Positions 4,319-7,497 of a DNA stretch of 7,497 nt are shown here, one piece after another; the first letter of the stretch is position 1, and each line of letters begins with the position of its first letter. The position numbers and the translations under genes were made by a program. This DNA is from a bacterium (GTDB lineage: Bacteria > UBA9089 > UBA9088 > JAGUXG01): contig JASEHO010000075.1 in the NCBI GenBank assembly GCA_030018505.1, forward strand, positions 1 through 7,497, written 5' to 3'. Under the pieces are notes generated by a model. It made no database searches. It saw only the letters and a list, made by a program, of their open reading frames with translations, and had not been told where the DNA came from.

Positions 4319-7300
4319 ATGAGTCAACCAGGATCTATAAGAAAAAGGGATGGAAGGATAGTTCCATTCAATAAGGAAAAGATAACAGATGTTGTCTTTA
4401 AGGCATTGTCTGCCACCCATGACCCGGATAGAAAGAAGGCAGAAAAGGTCAGCCGTCAGGTAGTAGGTGCTATCTCTGTCATTTACAAAGACGATAGAAT
4501 ACCCACAGTTGAGAATATTCAGGACTTAGTGGAGAGGATGCTCATTGAGGATGGCTTCACTGAGGTAGCTAAGGCATATATCCTCTACAGGGATCAGCAT
4601 GCTGGCCTGCGGGAGACAAAGGCGCTTCTCTCTGATGCTGTAGGTATGGTGGATAAATACTTAGGCAGGGAGGACTGGAGGGTAAGGGAGAACTCCAATA
4701 TGAGCTACTCCCTTCAGGGCTTGAACAATCATATCTTCTCTCTCATCACCTCAAGCTACTGGCTCTCCAAACTCTATCCTCAGGTGGTCAAGGATGCTCA
4801 TTTATCAGGCGATTTTCATATCCATGACATTGGTGTGCTCTCTGTTTATTGTTGTGGCTGGGACCTGAAAGACCTCCTCAGCCGTGGTTATGCTGGGGCT
4901 ATGGGCAAGGTGGAGGCATCCCCTCCCAAGCACTTTAGGACTGCTCTGGGTCAGATTGTCAACTTCTTTTATACCCTTCAGGGAGAGGCCGCAGGCGCTC
5001 AGGCATTCTCTAATTTTGACACACTTCTTGCCCCATTTATCCGTTATGATAGCCTATCTTACAGGGATGTAAAACAAGCAATACAGGAGTTTATCTTCAA
5101 TATGAACATTCCCACGAGGGTAGGGTTTCAATGTATGTCAGAAGATACAGAAATCTTGGGTAAGGATGGCTGGAAGAGATATGACGAGGTAAAGGAAGGA
5201 GAGATAATTGCTACCTTTAATATAGATATGGGGTTCATTGAATATCTACCTGTTGAGAATGTATTTACCAAAGAATATAAAGGTAAGATGTATAACATAA
5301 GGAATAGAATTAGTGATCAATTGATTTCGCCAGGACACAGGGTAGTAAGAAAAAAATTTGGTGCAAATGGCTATTGTTTAGAAGAGATTGAAAAGGTTAA
5401 AGAGGTAAAATCTCCTTTTATCATTCCAATTGGTAGTTTAGGCAATATAAAAGGAGAGAAGAGTGTTGATGAAGAGATTGTTAAGATAATCGCCTGGGTA
5501 GTGGCAGAAGGCAGTTTGGATAGTAGCGGTAGAGGTAATGGTAGGATTAGTATCTATCAGTCGAAGACAAAGAGCAGAGAAGATTATGAGGAGATAATCT
5601 CTACATCCAATAACTTAGGGTTGAAATATACGGAAAGAAATCAGGCTGGATTAGGCGAAGAATGCAATATCCTCAGGTTTGATGCAGATAGCACCAGAGA
5701 GATTTTAGGCTATTTTAACTCTAATAAGGAGAAAGGCATAAAATTTATCCCAGGTGTTATTACTATGGCAGGCACAGAGACAGCAAGGTTATTTTTAGAA
5801 ACCTACATTAAGGGTGATGGTCATGATGGGTGCAAAATCACAACTACCTCAGAGACTATTAAAGATGGCCTGTTGCAGGTTATAGTAAATGCTGGTTTTG
5901 GGGCAACAACCTTAGTTCGCAAGCCAGATAATGACATCTCTAAAAAAGATAGATATATTATTAGGGTAATCAAGCATAAAGATACCTACATCAATACTAT
6001 TAAAGAGGTTGATTATGAAGGGGTTATCTGGTGCCCAAACACCAAAAACGAAACAGTCATTGCTAAAAGAGCTGGGAAGATATTTATTACAGGTAATACC
6101 CCTTTTACCAATATTACGATGGATATCACCCCTCCTAAAACTTTGGCTGGCGAGGCAGTAATTATTCATGGTATGCCCCAGGCAGCAACTTACTCTGAGT
6201 TTAGGAAAGAGATGATGATGATAAATAAGGCATTCTGCGAGGTGATGATGGAGGGAGATGCTAAGGGTAGGGTATTCACCTTTCCTATACCAACATACAA
6301 TATAACCAAGGATTTTGATTGGGAGAACGAGAATCTTATGCCCCTCTGGGAGATGACAGCAAGGTATGGGATTCCCTACTTTTCAAACTTTATTAACTCT
6401 GATATGGACCCAGAGGATGCCAGGAGTATGTGTTGTCGCTTAAGGTTGGATAACCGAGAGCTTAAAAAGAGGGGTGGTGGGTTATTTGGTTCAAACCCCC
6501 TGACAGGCTCAATCGGTGTGGTCACCATCAACCTTCCAGCCGTTAGTTTTGCTACAAAAAGCAAAGAAGGGTTCAGACAAAAGATAGGAGAAATTATGGA
6601 TACTGCCCAGCAAAGCCTTGAGATAAAAAGGAAGGTGTTGGAGCGGTTTACAGAGGATGGGCTGTATCCTTATGCCAGACACTATCTTTCTCATATAAAA
6701 GAGGGTTTTGGCGCCTATTGGAAGAATCACTTTTCAACTATTGGTATTGTTGGGATGAATGAGGCATGTCTAAACCTTTTGGGAAAGGGTATCGCAGAGC
6801 CAGAGGGAAAGGAATTGGCTATTTCCACCCTGACCTTTATGCGGGATAGAATCAAAGAATATCAGGAAGCCACAGGCAATCTTTATAATATTGAGGCAAC
6901 ACCTGCTGAGGGTGCTGCCTATAGATTAGCTAAATTAGATAAGGAGAGATACCCTGATATTATTACCGCAGGCAATGGAAAGCCATACTATACCAACTCC
7001 ACCCACCTTCCAGTCAATTTCACAGACGACCTTTTCTTTGCCCTTTCACACCAGGATGAGCTTCAATCACTTTACACAGGAGGAACGGTTCTGCATGGGT
7101 TTATTGGAGAAAAGATAGATAATCCAGAGATGTGCAAGGTTTTGGTCAAGAAAATTTCTGAGAATTTCTCTCTTCCATATTTCACCATCACCCCAACCTT
7201 CAGTATCTGCCCAATCCACGGCTATATAAAGGGAGAGCAGTTTGAATGTCCAGTCTCTGCTGGAAATGGTCCCTGCGGAATGAAGTGTGAGGTTTATTCA

Positions 7301-7387
7301 AGGATTGTTGGTTATTATCGTCCAGTCCAGCAATGGAACGACGGCAAACAACAGGAGTTTGCTGAGAGGAAAGAGTATTTGGTGTAG
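4319..7387 (+). CDS. nrdD: Anaerobic (class III) ribonucleoside-triphosphate reductase, intein-containing precursor
   Basis: The precursor is 1022 residues. Removing the 322-residue intein (272-593) leaves about 700, the normal NrdD length. The enzyme reduces ribonucleoside triphosphates to deoxy forms using a glycyl radical installed by NrdG (not in the window). Residues 1-98 are an ATP-cone allosteric domain (RKRDGRIVPFNKEKI ... LVERMLIEDG ... AKAYILYRDQH). The catalytic barrel carries HIHDIG and YCCGWDL (C178/C179), the QTPFTN motif split by the intein, SMCCRL (C705/C706, which should include the thiyl-radical Cys) and GGGLFGSNPLTGSIGVVTINL. The C-terminus has a cysteine metal knuckle (C964, C977, C986, C990) and RIVGYYRPV, with the radical glycine at G998 (676 after splicing). 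The knuckle departs from the usual CPxC spacing (CPVS here). The reductase is inactive until spliced because the insertion cuts the active site. It has its own ribosome binding site, and the nearest upstream gene (hicA) is 258 bases away. Confidence 0.95.
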   Translation: MSQPGSIRKRDGRIVPFNKEKITDVVFKALSATHDPDRKKAEKVSRQVVGAISVIYKDDRIPTVENIQDLVERMLIEDGFTEVAKAYILYRDQHAGLRETKALLSDAVGMVDKYLGREDWRVRENSNMSYSLQGLNNHIFSLITSSYWLSKLYPQVVKDAHLSGDFHIHDIGVLSVYCCGWDLKDLLSRGYAGAMGKVEASPPKHFRTALGQIVNFFYTLQGEAAGAQAFSNFDTLLAPFIRYDSLSYRDVKQAIQEFIFNMNIPTRVGFQCMSEDTEILGKDGWKRYDEVKEGEIIATFNIDMGFIEYLPVENVFTKEYKGKMYNIRNRISDQLISPGHRVVRKKFGANGYCLEEIEKVKEVKSPFIIPIGSLGNIKGEKSVDEEIVKIIAWVVAEGSLDSSGRGNGRISIYQSKTKSREDYEEIISTSNNLGLKYTERNQAGLGEECNILRFDADSTREILGYFNSNKEKGIKFIPGVITMAGTETARLFLETYIKGDGHDGCKITTTSETIKDGLLQVIVNAGFGATTLVRKPDNDISKKDRYIIRVIKHKDTYINTIKEVDYEGVIWCPNTKNETVIAKRAGKIFITGNTPFTNITMDITPPKTLAGEAVIIHGMPQAATYSEFRKEMMMINKAFCEVMMEGDAKGRVFTFPIPTYNITKDFDWENENLMPLWEMTARYGIPYFSNFINSDMDPEDARSMCCRLRLDNRELKKRGGGLFGSNPLTGSIGVVTINLPAVSFATKSKEGFRQKIGEIMDTAQQSLEIKRKVLERFTEDGLYPYARHYLSHIKEGFGAYWKNHFSTIGIVGMNEACLNLLGKGIAEPEGKELAISTLTFMRDRIKEYQEATGNLYNIEATPAEGAAYRLAKLDKERYPDIITAGNGKPYYTNSTHLPVNFTDDLFFALSHQDELQSLYTGGTVLHGFIGEKIDNPEMCKVLVKKISENFSLPYFTITPTFSICPIHGYIKGEQFECPVSAGNGPCGMKCEVYSRIVGYYRPVQQWNDGKQQEFAERKEYLV
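5132..6097 (+). mobile_element. Intein with LAGLIDADG-type homing endonuclease, in NrdD at Gln|Thr of QTPFTN
   Basis: The host sequence IPTRVGFQ resumes after the insertion as TPFTNITMD, which joined is the conserved NrdD motif. The boundaries are therefore Cys272 (TGT 5132) to Asn593 (AAT 6095-6097), with +1 Thr594: 322 residues. Splicing blocks: A, CMSEDTEILGKDGWKRYDEV; B, LISPGHRVV with His340; F/G, VIWCPNTKNETVIAKRAGKI then FITGN. The residue before the last Asn is Gly instead of the common His. Between B and F lies a two-motif endonuclease core: IIAWVVAEGSLD (about 390-401, E397 acidic) and FLETYIKGDGH (about 492-502, D500 acidic). Both acidic residues are kept, so homing activity is plausible. 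By eye the DNA is more A+T-rich than the surrounding extein, consistent with horizontal acquisition. Splicing chemistry (Cys1, Asn, Thr+1) is complete, so the protein should splice. Confidence 0.92.
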
Positions 7388-7497
7388 GCAAGCGCTACAG
7401 GTAGCATAAAGAAAACCAGATTGATAAATTCATTTCAAATCCTTGTTAGCTAACGATACGTTGTATAGCAATCCCTTTTGTTTCTTTTAAGTATTCT
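7388..7497. other. Spacer after nrdD, no gene visible
   Basis: I see no ORF with a ribosome binding site in this stretch and no start of nrdG. It has GCTAC/GTAGC (7394-7398 and 7401-7405, only 2 bases apart, too tight for a normal hairpin) and a perfect 10-base palindrome GTTAGCTAAC (7445-7454). No T-tract terminator is clear. The window ends here, so a downstream gene may start beyond it. Confidence 0.5.

Noticed and set aside
4884..5072. A 62-codon plus-strand frame inside nrdD
   Set aside because: It is an out-of-frame shadow of conserved NrdD coding sequence with no ribosome binding site of its own.
5912..6169. An 85-codon minus-strand frame across the intein end
   Set aside because: It is antisense to the intein-extein junction, where the plus-strand frame is fully explained.

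Overview
The window looks like chromosomal DNA from an anaerobic, moderately A+T-rich bacterium. It carries a class III (oxygen-sensitive) ribonucleotide reductase and cytosolic sensor proteins, with intergenic DNA full of mobile-element relics and short repeats. The phylum cannot be fixed from sequence alone. The style (PocR/GAF/GGDEF sensors, long hybrid kinases, RAYT relics, hicBA, many repeat-derived spacers) resembles genomes of uncultivated candidate phyla, but that is an impression.

Layout. (1) 1-512, minus strand: a fragment of a hybrid histidine kinase running off the left edge. It has a HisKA dimerisation/phosphoacceptor helix, then directly the end of one receiver domain and the start of another. 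The ATPase domain and most of the first receiver are missing, and a stop lies just before the coiled coil, so it is most likely a decayed gene. (2) 516-821: a spacer with an 8-bp inverted repeat at the broken end of the kinase, a possible 46-residue ORF and a weak promoter. (3) 822-3209, plus: a 795-residue soluble diguanylate cyclase, PocR-GAF-coiled coil-GAF-like-GGDEF. (4) 3210-3635: a repeat-rich spacer with a possible 41-residue ORF and the C-terminal remnant of a REP-associated tyrosine transposase (RAYT). (5) 3636-4060, plus: a hicB-hicA toxin-antitoxin pair with a 4-bp overlap. The RAYT remnant is in frame with hicB and supplies its ribosome binding site. (6) 4061-4318: a spacer with a long imperfect hairpin, AGACT repeats and the nrdD leader. 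(7) 4319-7387, plus: nrdD, interrupted in frame by a 322-residue intein carrying a LAGLIDADG-type homing endonuclease, inserted between Gln and Thr of the QTPFTN motif.

How it works together. The genes do not form one pathway. NrdD makes deoxyribonucleotides without oxygen and needs protein splicing to become active; its activase NrdG is not in the window. The diguanylate cyclase and kinase fragment are signalling genes. The hicBA pair beside transposase debris is typical accessory DNA. The most notable points are the intein in the NrdD active-site region, the RAYT-tail/hicB junction and the internally deleted kinase. I found no CRISPR array, rRNA or tRNA.
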